Positions 25,831-33,878 of a stretch of DNA of 64,000 nt are shown here, one piece after another. The notes beneath the pieces are model-generated. The model was not told the DNA's origin. It made no database searches and was given only the letters and a program-made list of their open reading frames with translations. Numbering within the stretch: position 1 is the first letter of the stretch; each line of letters begins with the position of its first letter. The stretch covers positions 1,426,001 through 1,490,000 of the forward strand of contig NZ_AP025518.1 of the NCBI RefSeq assembly GCF_022179545.1. The letters are read 5' to 3'. Origin of the DNA: Mycolicibacterium fortuitum subsp. fortuitum. Lineage in GTDB: Bacteria; Actinomycetota; Actinomycetes; Mycobacteriales; Mycobacteriaceae. A program made the translations under genes and the position numbers.

Positions 25831-27085
25831 CTTCCACCTCGTCGAGTTCGAACGGCGGCGCACCGATACCGGCGATCGAGTGCATGCCCTGTGACGTGCG
25901 TTCAGTGATGCGGGCGTCGACGGTGCGCGTGCCGATGGTCAGCCGAACGGGCCCCGCCGCGACGGTGGTAGGCGCATCGAGAATCGTTCCGCGCCAGTGG
26001 TATTTGCCGTCGATCGGATCCAGATGCCCGGTCAACCGCACATGAACGCGGCGATCGCCCTCACCGTTGTCGAGGATGGCGAACCCGTCGAACACCTCTT
26101 CGGTGACGCCCTGTCCGGAGTCCGCGGCGTCACCGGCGCCGGCAGTGAGACGCGGGGGTGTCTGCGCCGGCAGGAACCCGGACCGCCGCCACATGCGCCG
26201 GCCGATGCGGCCCATCAACCCGACCTCTTCGAGGAAAGCGGCCAGCGGGGCGAAGCCCGAGACCTGCACCTCCCGACGGTGCGCGCTGGCGCGTGCGATC
26301 CGGCGGGCAGCGCGGGCGTCGAGGCCGACGCGCGCGTACTGCACCTTGTTGGTGAACAGGTAGCGGAAGAAGTACCCGCCGACGCCGTTGAGGTTGGCCA
26401 CCCAGGCCCGCGTGTACCAGCGCATCGACGGAGTGCGCTGACGCAGGCCGTCGCGGGCGAACTGGATGTGGCGGGCTTCCTCTGTGACGTGAATGCGCAT
26501 GAGGCGCTGCACCATCGGCTGCAACTCGGGGTCGTCCATCATCTGCCGCTGCAGCGAGTCGAAGATCTCCTCGCCGACCAACGCCGCCACCCACAACACC
26601 GAGCCGCGGAAGAAGAAGGGCAGCGTGTTGATGATCATGCGCTGGTACAGCCGGGGACGCACCGGTTTGGCCCCGATCTTGTCGATGGCCTTGCCGAACA
26701 TCACCATGTGGCGGGTCTCGTCGCCGAGTTCGGTCAGCTCATAGTGCGTCGAATTCGAGGTGGGATCCTGGTGCATCATCTTGCGCAGCAGGGCCTGGTT
26801 GAGGATGTTCTCGAACCAGATGCCCGCCGAGAGCGTGTTGGCCAGCTCCTGACGGGACAGCTCGATCTGCTCCTCGCGAGACATGCTGTCCCACAACGGG
26901 GTTCCGTACAGGGATACGACCCGCGGTGGCAGGAAGAACTTGTCCGGATCGATCGGTGCCTGCCAGTCGATGTCCACCACCGGCGCATAGGATTTGCGAA
27001 CCGAACCCTTGAGCAGGCGTTCGGAAAACGCATCGCGCCGGGCGGCGTTGGACGAGCCTGCGCCGGGTCTGACCGAAGTTGTCAC
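25814..27085 (-). CDS. AurF-type diiron oxygenase with C-terminal DUF4873
   Basis: A 423-residue protein. Residues about 30-310 are a ferritin-like four-helix oxygenase of the AurF family; metal-ligand motifs are visible: ENILNQALLRKMMHQ, ELGDETRHMVMFG, VGEEIFDSLQ and HVTEEARHIQFARDG. The C-terminal ~100 residues (GFAILDNGEGDRRVHVRLTGHLDPIDGKYHWRG...) are a DUF4873 beta domain. In AurF, the enzyme oxidises aromatic amines to nitro groups; in mycobacteria the substrate is unknown. The GTG start at 27085 lacks a strong ribosome site. Confidence 0.88.
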   Translation of the reverse strand: MTTSVRPGAGSSNAARRDAFSERLLKGSVRKSYAPVVDIDWQAPIDPDKFFLPPRVVSLYGTPLWDSMSREEQIELSRQELANTLSAGIWFENILNQALLRKMMHQDPTSNSTHYELTELGDETRHMVMFGKAIDKIGAKPVRPRLYQRMIINTLPFFFRGSVLWVAALVGEEIFDSLQRQMMDDPELQPMVQRLMRIHVTEEARHIQFARDGLRQRTPSMRWYTRAWVANLNGVGGYFFRYLFTNKVQYARVGLDARAARRIARASAHRREVQVSGFAPLAAFLEEVGLMGRIGRRMWRRSGFLPAQTPPRLTAGAGDAADSGQGVTEEVFDGFAILDNGEGDRRVHVRLTGHLDPIDGKYHWRGTILDAPTTVAAGPVRLTIGTRTVDARITERTSQGMHSIAGIGAPPFELDEVEVSAAG

Positions 27086-27209
27086 CGTTGACGTTCCCTT
27101 CGTTTGTGGTCCCCCTCACTCCGACGTTAGGTAGCGACAATGCGTGATGTCAATACCCCGGGTACCGGATACTTGGGGTACCCGGTTTTGCTTCGGATAA
27201 CCTTCGACA

Positions 27210-27980
27210 GTGCGTCGCATCCATGTCATCGGAATCGGGGCCGGTGATCCGGACTTCGTCACGGCCCAGGCCATTTCCGCGCTCAACGACACCCAGGTGT
27301 TCTTCGCGATGGACAAGGGGCCGCGCCGAGGAGCGACCGATGAGCTGGTCGCGGTGCGCAAGATGATCTGCGATCGCTTCATCCGCACCGAGCCCGGAAA
27401 ACCCGGCTACCGCTTCGTGGAACTGGTCGACCCGCCGCGCGCCGCTGCCGGCGATGCGCCGGGCTACCGGCAGGTGGTGGCGGACTGGCACGCCGAGCGG
27501 GCCCGCATCTGGGCCGCGGCCATCGAAACCGAACTGGGGCCTGACGGCGTCGGGGCCTTCCTGGCCTGGGGCGATCCGTCGCTGTACGACAGCACCCTGC
27601 GGATCCTGGAGATGGTCGGGGAGCACGTCGAATTCACCTACGACGTAATTCCCGGCATCACCGCGATCCAGGTGCTGACGGCCCGGCATCGCATCCCGCT
27701 CAACGACGTCGGCGAACCGGTGTTGATCACCACTGGCCGCCAACTGCGCGAGCACGGGTTGACCGGTAGCGCCGTGGTGATGCTCGACGCCGACTGCGCA
27801 TTCCAGCAGTGCGGGCCGCAGACCCGGATCTGGTGGGGAGCGTATCTGGGCACTCCTGATGAGTTGCTCTACGCGGGAACGGTCGGCGACATCGGCGACG
27901 AAATCGTTGCCGCGCGTGCCGAGGCGAGAGCGCGCCACGGCTGGATCATGGACACCTACCTGCTGCGCTCGGCAGACTAG
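27210..27980 (+). CDS. cobF: precorrin-6A synthase (deacetylating)
   Basis: A 256-residue SAM-dependent methyltransferase of the tetrapyrrole methylase fold: HVIGIGAGDPDFVT at the N-terminus, FLAWGDPSLYDSTLRILE and IPGITAIQVLTARHRIP. CobF methylates precorrin-5 at C-1 and removes acetate in aerobic cobalamin synthesis. Start is the GTG at 27210. No B12 riboswitch is visible in the short upstream gap (125 bp). It is a solitary cob gene here, next to a holin-like membrane gene 6 bp downstream. Confidence 0.93.
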   Translation: MRRIHVIGIGAGDPDFVTAQAISALNDTQVFFAMDKGPRRGATDELVAVRKMICDRFIRTEPGKPGYRFVELVDPPRAAAGDAPGYRQVVADWHAERARIWAAAIETELGPDGVGAFLAWGDPSLYDSTLRILEMVGEHVEFTYDVIPGITAIQVLTARHRIPLNDVGEPVLITTGRQLREHGLTGSAVVMLDADCAFQQCGPQTRIWWGAYLGTPDELLYAGTVGDIGDEIVAARAEARARHGWIMDTYLLRSAD

Positions 27981-27986
27981 ACCGCC

Positions 27987-28370
27987 ATGAGCTCATTTCT
28001 CCTGCGCGCCGCGATAACCGGATTCGCGCTCTGGGTCGTCACTCTCATCGTGCCGGGGATCTACTTCATCGGAGGTGACACGACCCTTGCCCGCGCCGGC
28101 ATCATCTTCGTCGTCGCGGTGATCTTCGGGCTCGTCAACGCCTTCATCAAGCCGATCGTGCAGATCCTGTCGATTCCGCTCTACATCCTCACGCTCGGGC
28201 TGATCCACATCGTGATCAATGCGCTGATGTTGTGGATCACGTCGTGGATCACCGACAACACCACGGGTTGGGGTCTGCACATCGACCAGTTCTGGTGGAC
28301 CGCGATCTGGGCGGCGATCGTCTTGTCGCTGGTGAGCTGGCTACTGTCGCTCGTCAAGGCCCTCGCGTAG
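27987..28370 (+). CDS. phage-holin-like (superfamily 4_2) membrane protein
   Basis: A 127-residue protein with four hydrophobic spans: WVVTLIVPGIYFI, IIFVVAVIFGLVNAFIKPIVQILSIP, YILTLGLIHIVINALMLWITSWI and AIWAAIVLSLVSWLLSLV. The NAFIKPIVQILSIPLYILTLGL core is the signature of the phage holin 4/PF04020 family, which is mostly chromosomal and unrelated to lysis. It follows cobF by 6 bp, so the two are co-transcribed. The 3' end overlaps the convergent FUSC gene by 30 bp. Confidence 0.88.
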   Translation: MSSFLLRAAITGFALWVVTLIVPGIYFIGGDTTLARAGIIFVVAVIFGLVNAFIKPIVQILSIPLYILTLGLIHIVINALMLWITSWITDNTTGWGLHIDQFWWTAIWAAIVLSLVSWLLSLVKALA

Positions 28371-30086
28371 GGCCGCTGCCTGCTCGGCCAGTGCGGCCGC
28401 GGTGTCTGCGGCGGCCTCGGCGCCTGTCTGGGTGTCGCGATCGCGCTCGGCACCCCAGCACGCCGCCAGGGTTCGGTATGCGAGCTGTTCGGTGGCCACG
28501 ACGGTCGGCCACATGCGTTCGGCGCCAAGGCGTTGCGCGTGCGATCCGCCGATGTTCGCGTCGTAGGCCGGCAGCAACTCCATGGCGCGTAACTGCAGAT
28601 CGCGCCGATCGGTACGGGCCGCCGGCGACGTGGCATCATCGGCGGCCAGGTGCGGCAGGGTGGCGCTGACCGCGTCGAGCGTGGCGTCGACCGCGGTGCG
28701 CAAACCGGTCGGATGGCGCAGGCGTTGCGTTGCCCAGTAGACCGCGAGAGCCACCGCGCAGCCGATCAACGTGTCGCTGCCGCGTGTCAGCAGAAGTTCG
28801 CCGAGATCGTCGACCGGTTGGCCGCCGGAGGCGATGGTGAGTGCGGCGGGCGTGATGAATATGACGGCCAGCGTGTAGTTGCGCACCACGTACATCTCGA
28901 TGACGAACTGCAGCGTGCCGATCACCAGGGCCAGCCACAGGCCCTGCGGGTGGAGCGCGAGGATCGCACCGGCGACGCCGAGGCCCACCCAGGTGCCGAG
29001 TGTCCGTTCCACGCCGCGCACCACAGTGCGTTGCCAGTCGAATCCCTGATGCAGCATCAGCACCGCGGCGGCCATCGCCCAATACGCATGCGTCATCGTC
29101 AGGGCCTGCGAGATCAGGACGGCGATGACACCGGAGAACGCGACCGCCATACCCACCCGCGCCGCCAGCTGCAGTGATACCGAACCCGGAGTCAGTGCCC
29201 GGCGCAGGAGCTGCAACGTGCTCGGCCGGCCGAGTGGAATCCCTTCGGCGCCAAGCTCTTCGGTGACCGCGTCGGCCGGCACCGTGGCCAGGTGACGCGC
29301 CGACGCCGCACCGTCGAACGGCAGCGGCTCGCCGGTCTCAGCGGCCCGCATGGCCTCGGCGAACAGCACGTGCAGTCGACGGTTGACCACCCGCAGTCGA
29401 TACAGCGCCCGGTCGGGTTTGGGCTGCACCGGTTGATACGTGACCAGGGTGACCCACGCGGTGTGCAACAGGAGTGCGGCCCTGTGCCGGGTGTCGGCCG
29501 CAGGGTTCTCGATGTAGGCGGCGACGGCGGTGGCAGCCGCGGCGACCGCGGCCTTCTCCGGTCCGCGGGGCCGGATCAGCGCGCCGGACATGTGCACCAG
29601 CCAGGCGAACGCGCCACCGGCCAGCACCAATGCGGCGTGATGGCCCGGGCTCAGGTGCAGCGTCGCCGCAGTGCCGGTACCGGCCGCGCAGGCCAGCACC
29701 ACCATGTAGGCCCCGGGCGGGCCGATGCTCAGGGCGTGGCAGACCAGGGTGGCCACCACCGCGATCAATGTCACGGTCAGCACTCCCAGCCACGGCGTCG
29801 ACGAGGCCCAGGCGCCGAGGGCCACCGCCGCGGCGAAGCAGACCGCGACCGCACCGAGATATAGGCCCCGATTCAGATAAGGCCGGCCACTGCCGTACAG
29901 CGAGGTGAATCCGCCGATCGTGGCGATCAATCCGGCGGTGGTGTCGCCGGCCAGCCAGCCCACCAGAACGGGCACGGCCATGCAGATTCCGGCGCGCAAT
30001 GCGAACGGCCACCTGCGCGGCACGCTGTTGATCACGAAGATGTGCCGCAGCGGATTGGACGCTCTGGGAGCAGGCCCGTCGGACAT
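28341..30086 (-). CDS. FUSC-family inner-membrane transporter
   Basis: A 581-residue protein from the ATG at 30086, with two blocks of 5-6 membrane spans separated by a large cytoplasmic helical region. The first block starts RWPFALRAGICMAVPVLVGWLAGDTTAGLIATIGGFTSLYG; the second has VGMAVAFSGVIAVLISQALTMTHAYWAMAAAVLML, a WQRTVVRGVERTLGTWVG motif and more spans. This is the aromatic-acid exporter/fusaric-acid resistance family (AaeB-like). A longer start at 30128 would overlap the divergent glycosylase start and is less likely. Confidence 0.88.
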   Translation of the reverse strand: MSDGPAPRASNPLRHIFVINSVPRRWPFALRAGICMAVPVLVGWLAGDTTAGLIATIGGFTSLYGSGRPYLNRGLYLGAVAVCFAAAVALGAWASSTPWLGVLTVTLIAVVATLVCHALSIGPPGAYMVVLACAAGTGTAATLHLSPGHHAALVLAGGAFAWLVHMSGALIRPRGPEKAAVAAAATAVAAYIENPAADTRHRAALLLHTAWVTLVTYQPVQPKPDRALYRLRVVNRRLHVLFAEAMRAAETGEPLPFDGAASARHLATVPADAVTEELGAEGIPLGRPSTLQLLRRALTPGSVSLQLAARVGMAVAFSGVIAVLISQALTMTHAYWAMAAAVLMLHQGFDWQRTVVRGVERTLGTWVGLGVAGAILALHPQGLWLALVIGTLQFVIEMYVVRNYTLAVIFITPAALTIASGGQPVDDLGELLLTRGSDTLIGCAVALAVYWATQRLRHPTGLRTAVDATLDAVSATLPHLAADDATSPAARTDRRDLQLRAMELLPAYDANIGGSHAQRLGAERMWPTVVATEQLAYRTLAACWGAERDRDTQTGAEAAADTAAALAEQAAALREGLDERQ

Positions 30087-30126
30087 GTCTACAGCATGCT
30101 CGGCGTTTCGCTGACACACTGGAGCC

Positions 30127-30984
30127 ATGCCTGAACTGCCCGAAGTCGAGGCGCTGGCCGATCACCTCCGCCGACATGCCACGGGCCGGAAGGTCACCCG
30201 GATCGACGTGTCCGCGTTGTCGGTGCTCAAGACGTTCGATCCGCCGACGACGGCGCTGCACGGCCAGACCGTGACCGGCGCGAACCGCTGGGGCAAGTAC
30301 CTCGGCCTCGAGGTCGGCCCCTGGCACCTCATCACGCATCTGTCACGGGCGGGTTGGTTGCGGTGGTCGGACAAGCTGTCGCCGACGCCGCTCAAGCCGT
30401 CGGGAAAGGGCCCGATCGCCCTGCGCGTGCACCTTGACGAGGGAGTCGGCTTCGACCTCACCGAGGCGGGAACGCAGAAGCGGTTGGCGGTGTGGGTGGT
30501 CGCCGATCCGATGGCCGTACCGCAGATCGCCTCACTCGGGCCGGACGCGCTGTCGCTGGACTCGGCCGGACTGGCCGGCGTGCTGGCGGGCAATTCCGGG
30601 CGGATCAAGACGGTGATCACCGATCAGAAGGTCATCGCCGGGATCGGCAACGCCTACAGCGACGAGATCCTGCACGTCGCCAAGCTGTCTCCGTTCGCCA
30701 CTGCCGGCAAGCTGACCGATGCTCAACTCGGCGCGCTGCACGACGCGATGATCTCCGTGCTGACCGATGCGGTCACGCGTTCGGTGGGGCAGCAGGCCGC
30801 GACCCTCAAGGGGGAGAAGCGGTCCGGCCTGCGTGTGCATGCCCGCACCGGACTACCGTGCCCGGTCTGCGGGGACACGGTGCGGGAGGTGTCCTTCGCC
30901 GACAAGTCGTTCCAGTACTGCCCGACGTGCCAGACCGGCGGCAAGGTGCTGGCCGACCGGCGGATGTCCCGCTTGCTCAAGTAG
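30127..30984 (+). CDS. Fpg/Nei-family DNA glycosylase/AP lyase
   Basis: A 285-residue protein starting MPELPEVEALADHL; the N-terminal Pro2 and Glu3 are the catalytic residues after Met removal. The helix-two-turn-helix region has GIGNAYSDEILHVAKLSP with a critical Asn. The C-terminal zinc finger is complete: two CxxC pairs in LPCPVCGDTV and YCPTCQTGG. It excises oxidised bases. By position it corresponds to the short Rv0944 of M. tuberculosis, but here it is full length. It is divergent from the FUSC gene and 42 bp upstream of an SDR. Confidence 0.93.
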   Translation: MPELPEVEALADHLRRHATGRKVTRIDVSALSVLKTFDPPTTALHGQTVTGANRWGKYLGLEVGPWHLITHLSRAGWLRWSDKLSPTPLKPSGKGPIALRVHLDEGVGFDLTEAGTQKRLAVWVVADPMAVPQIASLGPDALSLDSAGLAGVLAGNSGRIKTVITDQKVIAGIGNAYSDEILHVAKLSPFATAGKLTDAQLGALHDAMISVLTDAVTRSVGQQAATLKGEKRSGLRVHARTGLPCPVCGDTVREVSFADKSFQYCPTCQTGGKVLADRRMSRLLK

Positions 30985-31026
30985 ACCGCGTTCTTGACAG
31001 TTGTCTAACTCGGTTATTCTGCTGCC

Positions 31027-31776
31027 ATGACCCGCCAGAAGATCCTCATCACCGGTGCCAGCTCCGGACTGGGCGCCGGCATGGCCCGTCAATTCGCGGC
31101 CAAGGGCCGGGACCTGGCGTTGTGTGCGCGCCGCACCGAGCGGCTCGACGAGCTCAAGGCCGAGCTGGCCGACAGGCATCCCTACATCAAGGTTGCGGTC
31201 GCTGCGCTCGACGTCAACGACCACGAGGCCGTGCCGCGGGTGTTCGGTGAGCTGTCCGAGGAACTGGGCGGCATCGACCGCGTGATCGTCAACGCCGGCA
31301 TCGGTAAGGGCTGGCCGCTGGGCGAGGGCAAGCCGTGGGCCAACAAGGCCACGATCGAAACCAACCTGATCGCCGGTCTGGTGCAGATCGAGACCGCGCT
31401 GGAGATGTTCAAGAAATCCGGCAGCGGACACCTGGTGCTGATCTCGTCGGTGCTCGGCAACACGGGGGTGCCCGGCGGCAAGGCCGCATACTGTGCCTCG
31501 AAGGCCGGGATGACCTCACTGGGTGAGTCGCTGCGCGCCGAGTACGACAAGGGCCCGATCCGGGTGACCGTCATCGAGCCGGGCTACATCGAATCGGAGA
31601 TGACCGCCAAGTCGGCGACGACGATGTTGATGGTCGACAACGAGACGGGCGTGCGCGCGATGGTCGAGGCCATCGAGAAGGAGAAGGGCCGGGCCGTGGT
31701 CCCGCGCTGGCCGTGGGCACCGCTCACGCAGGTGATGCGGCTGCTGCCGCCGAAGTACACCAAGCGCTTCGCCTAG
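31027..31776 (+). CDS. SDR-family oxidoreductase (Rv0945-like)
   Basis: A 249-residue classical SDR: ITGASSGLGAGMARQFA at the N-terminus, a NAGIGKG motif, catalytic Ser in LISSVLGNTG and the YCASKAG Tyr-Lys pair. The C-terminus (VVPRWPWAPLTQVMRLLPPKYTKRF) is amphipathic. It matches the Rv0944-Rv0945 order of M. tuberculosis. Substrate unknown; the extended C-terminus is like those of acyl-chain or steroid-acting SDRs. It is likely co-transcribed with the glycosylase gene. Confidence 0.9.
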   Translation: MTRQKILITGASSGLGAGMARQFAAKGRDLALCARRTERLDELKAELADRHPYIKVAVAALDVNDHEAVPRVFGELSEELGGIDRVIVNAGIGKGWPLGEGKPWANKATIETNLIAGLVQIETALEMFKKSGSGHLVLISSVLGNTGVPGGKAAYCASKAGMTSLGESLRAEYDKGPIRVTVIEPGYIESEMTAKSATTMLMVDNETGVRAMVEAIEKEKGRAVVPRWPWAPLTQVMRLLPPKYTKRFA

Positions 31777-31828
31777 TCACAGCGGTCACACCGGCCCCTG
31801 ATTCCCGGGGTCTGGGCGTTGTGCCCGG

Positions 31829-32107
31829 CTGTCAGCGACTTTTCAGCGACAATCGACACCTGGGCAACATCGGCATCGCCAAACACATTGTCGCTGGCGG
31901 TTTTAGGCACTTCGGCACCAGTGGCCTCACCGGGCTCGTCAGTCCCGTGCCCACTTATCAGCGACACTGTCGCTCGTAGGCGGGCAAGCCAAATTCTGTT
32001 ACTGAAGAGGCTGCAGCCATCCGGAGTGAGGCGAGTGCCGATCGCTTCTGGGCCCAACGCGACCCACGATGTCTATGAGGTGATTGTCGCTGAAAAGTCG
32101 CTGACAG
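31829..32107. mobile_element. 279-bp element bounded by perfect 26-bp inverted repeats (MITE-like)
   Basis: Positions 31829-31854 and 32082-32107 are perfect 26-bp inverted repeats; each holds two copies of the core TCAGCGACA/TGTCGCTGA. The inside has a further perfect palindrome, AGCGACA-C-TGTCGCT at 31960-31974, and another core copy near 31889, seven core copies in all. Nothing coding is convincing in it. The whole gap between SDR and crotonase genes (31777-32220) is 444 bp, the longest gene-free stretch of the window. It looks like a non-autonomous transposon or MITE, but no target duplication is seen. Confidence 0.5.
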
Positions 32108-32157
32108 GCGGACAGGTCGACAAGGTCTTTCGGCGACGCGCCGCGCCGGTCCCTCCG

Positions 32158-32213
32158 CGTTCGTAACGCCAGGGCGACGAAACCCGTGTTTTCCCGCCGT
32201 GGCGTTACGAACG
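32158..32213. repeat. 14-bp palindromic intergenic repeat (REP-like)
   Basis: CGTTCGTAACGCCA at 32158-32171 pairs perfectly with TGGCGTTACGAACG at 32200-32213, with a 28-bp loop. It lies immediately after the 279-bp element and 8 bp before the end of the crotonase gene. It could be a repetitive extragenic palindrome or a hairpin that ends transcription of the minus-strand crotonase gene. No U-run follows. Confidence 0.5.
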
Positions 32214-32220
32214 TGAGCGG

Positions 32221-32931
32221 TCAGCCCGCGAATTCCTGTGCCAGGCCGTCGATTCCAGCACGGATCGCAGTCAGGGCCTCGGCGCGGGCCTTGAGCTTGC
32301 TGGCCACGTGGGCGCCGGTGTTCAGGGTCGCTGCTGCCTCGGCCGCCACCTGCTGGGCCCGCTCGAGCACCGCATCTGCCTCGACCACCTCATCGAGCCA
32401 ACCGCCCGCAATCGCCGTGTCACCGGTGAACACCGCCGCCATGGCGATGCCGCGCTGAAAAGCCGCACGGGTCAAGCGCATCCGCATGATCTCGATGGCG
32501 GCGATCGGCAGTGTCATCCCGATCTTCACCTCATTGGCCTGGCACCGCGACGTCACCGCGCCGACCCGGTGATCACCGGACAACAGCAGGAACGAGCCCA
32601 TCGCGATGGCATGCCCGGTGGCCGCCATGATCACCGGCACAGGGAAACTCAGGCACCGCACCGACAGTTCGAAGCCGCCGGCGAGCATGCCGAGGGTGGC
32701 CGCCACGTCGCCGGACGAGAACACACTCAGATCGAACCCGCCGCTGAACACCTTCGAATTACCGGCCAGCACCACGGCTTTCACTTCGCCGGCGGCTGCA
32801 CCGGCGGCCGCTTGATCCAGTGCCGCGTTGATCTCGGCCTGCATCGCAGGGGATAGTGCGTTGACTTTGCCGTCGTCCATCGTGATCGTGGCGACGGCAT
32901 CGTTGAGCTCGTAGCTCACCAGGCTGCTCAT
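32221..32931 (-). CDS. crotonase/enoyl-CoA hydratase family protein
   Basis: A 236-residue crotonase: VATITMDDGKVNALSPAMQAEIN, an oxyanion-hole part VVLAGNSKVFSGGFDLSVF, and GHAIAMGSFLLLSGDHRVG. At 115-140 NEVKIGMTLP replaces the usual Glu-containing hydratase helix, with Glu retained in NEV. The catalytic glutamates are thus only partly matched, so it may act on another acyl-CoA (isomerase or hydrolase). The gene stands alone on its strand. Confidence 0.88.
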   Translation of the reverse strand: MSSLVSYELNDAVATITMDDGKVNALSPAMQAEINAALDQAAAGAAAGEVKAVVLAGNSKVFSGGFDLSVFSSGDVAATLGMLAGGFELSVRCLSFPVPVIMAATGHAIAMGSFLLLSGDHRVGAVTSRCQANEVKIGMTLPIAAIEIMRMRLTRAAFQRGIAMAAVFTGDTAIAGGWLDEVVEADAVLERAQQVAAEAAATLNTGAHVASKLKARAEALTAIRAGIDGLAQEFAG

Positions 32932-32953
32932 CGCACGATGGTAGCGAGTGAGC

Positions 32954-33805
32954 TCAGGCTCGATGACGCCTGCCGGACGAAGGCGCCGGCTTGATCAGAT
33001 CGGTCTCGGGCTCGTCATCGTCGTAATCGTCGTCGTCATCGTCATCGGCGGCCTCGTACCGGTCGCGCCAGCGGGACCGCACCTCGGCGCCCAGCGCGTT
33101 GATGCGGTTGATCTCCGTGCGCAATTTCTGCTCGTCGGTCTCCTTGGCCGCGTACTGGAAATAGGTCAGGACCGCGCGCAACAACTCCAGTTTCTGCTTC
33201 TCCCGGCGTGCCTGGTCGTGCGTGGTGAGCAGTTCCATGCGGTCCACCGGCGGCAGCGTCGCCCAATCCAGCACCGCGGTGTTGCGCAGCTTGCGGCCGC
33301 TGGGCTTGCCGGGGGAGCCCGGCTCGTCGTAATAGGTGACCGCTCCGTCGAAGCGGGACGCGATCGCCTCGCCGAGCTGCTTGCGGTCCAGCGCCGAATC
33401 CCACACGATGCGCCACTCCTGCGACGGCGCCAGGTACGGGATCTCGGCAGGCAGGTTCAACGGCACGATGTCGACGAAGTTGTCGTCGTAGGAACTTTCG
33501 TACTTGCCGACCGTGGGCGGGTTCGCGAATTCGAACCGCAAACCGTAGGCGGGCCGCTGCCCGTAATTGCGGACCACCAGTTCGATCAGATGCCAATCGG
33601 CACTGCTGGGTTCCATGAACATCGACACATTCGGCTGAGTCAGTTCGGCCTGGCGTTCCTTGGCCTTGAGATATTGCCGCCAGGCATAGATCAGCGCGAT
33701 GACGACGACGACGATCGCCACCCATGCTGCGAGCGCAGTCCACGCACCCGGTTCGAAACTAGCCAACTCACGCCCCCGCTCCGTGACTGAATCGATGATC
33801 CCCAC
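32954..33805 (-). CDS. membrane-anchored protein with acidic Asp-run tail
   Basis: A 283-residue protein with a single N-terminal membrane span (WTALAAWVAIVVVVIALIYAW, about residues 22-42), a coiled-coil linker (RQYLKAKERQAELTQ) and a beta-rich domain (MFMEPSSADWHLIELVVRNYGQRPAYGLRFEF). The C-terminal half is helical, and the last 30 residues contain seven consecutive Asp followed by YDDDEPETD. The Asp run comes from a GAC/GAT microsatellite at about 33010-33050. Start is uncertain (GTG 33805 or TTG 33808). No family is recognised. Confidence 0.62.
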   Translation of the reverse strand: MGIIDSVTERGRELASFEPGAWTALAAWVAIVVVVIALIYAWRQYLKAKERQAELTQPNVSMFMEPSSADWHLIELVVRNYGQRPAYGLRFEFANPPTVGKYESSYDDNFVDIVPLNLPAEIPYLAPSQEWRIVWDSALDRKQLGEAIASRFDGAVTYYDEPGSPGKPSGRKLRNTAVLDWATLPPVDRMELLTTHDQARREKQKLELLRAVLTYFQYAAKETDEQKLRTEINRINALGAEVRSRWRDRYEAADDDDDDDYDDDEPETDLIKPAPSSGRRHRA

Positions 33806-33878
33806 CAAGTGGGTATATCACGGACCCAGGACGGGGGCGGCGGTCAATCTCAGCAAACTCCGAGCAAAAACCCGCCCG

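Noticed and set aside
27086..27209. Cobalamin riboswitch before cobF
   Set aside because: The 124-bp gap has no B12-box-like segment and is too short for the full structure.
27987..28370. Prophage remnant suggested by the holin-like gene
   Set aside because: The family is mainly chromosomal, and no other phage gene is near.
31777..32057. 94-codon minus-strand frame in the 279-bp element as a transposase piece
   Set aside because: It has no DDE or HTH pattern and is made of translated inverted repeats.
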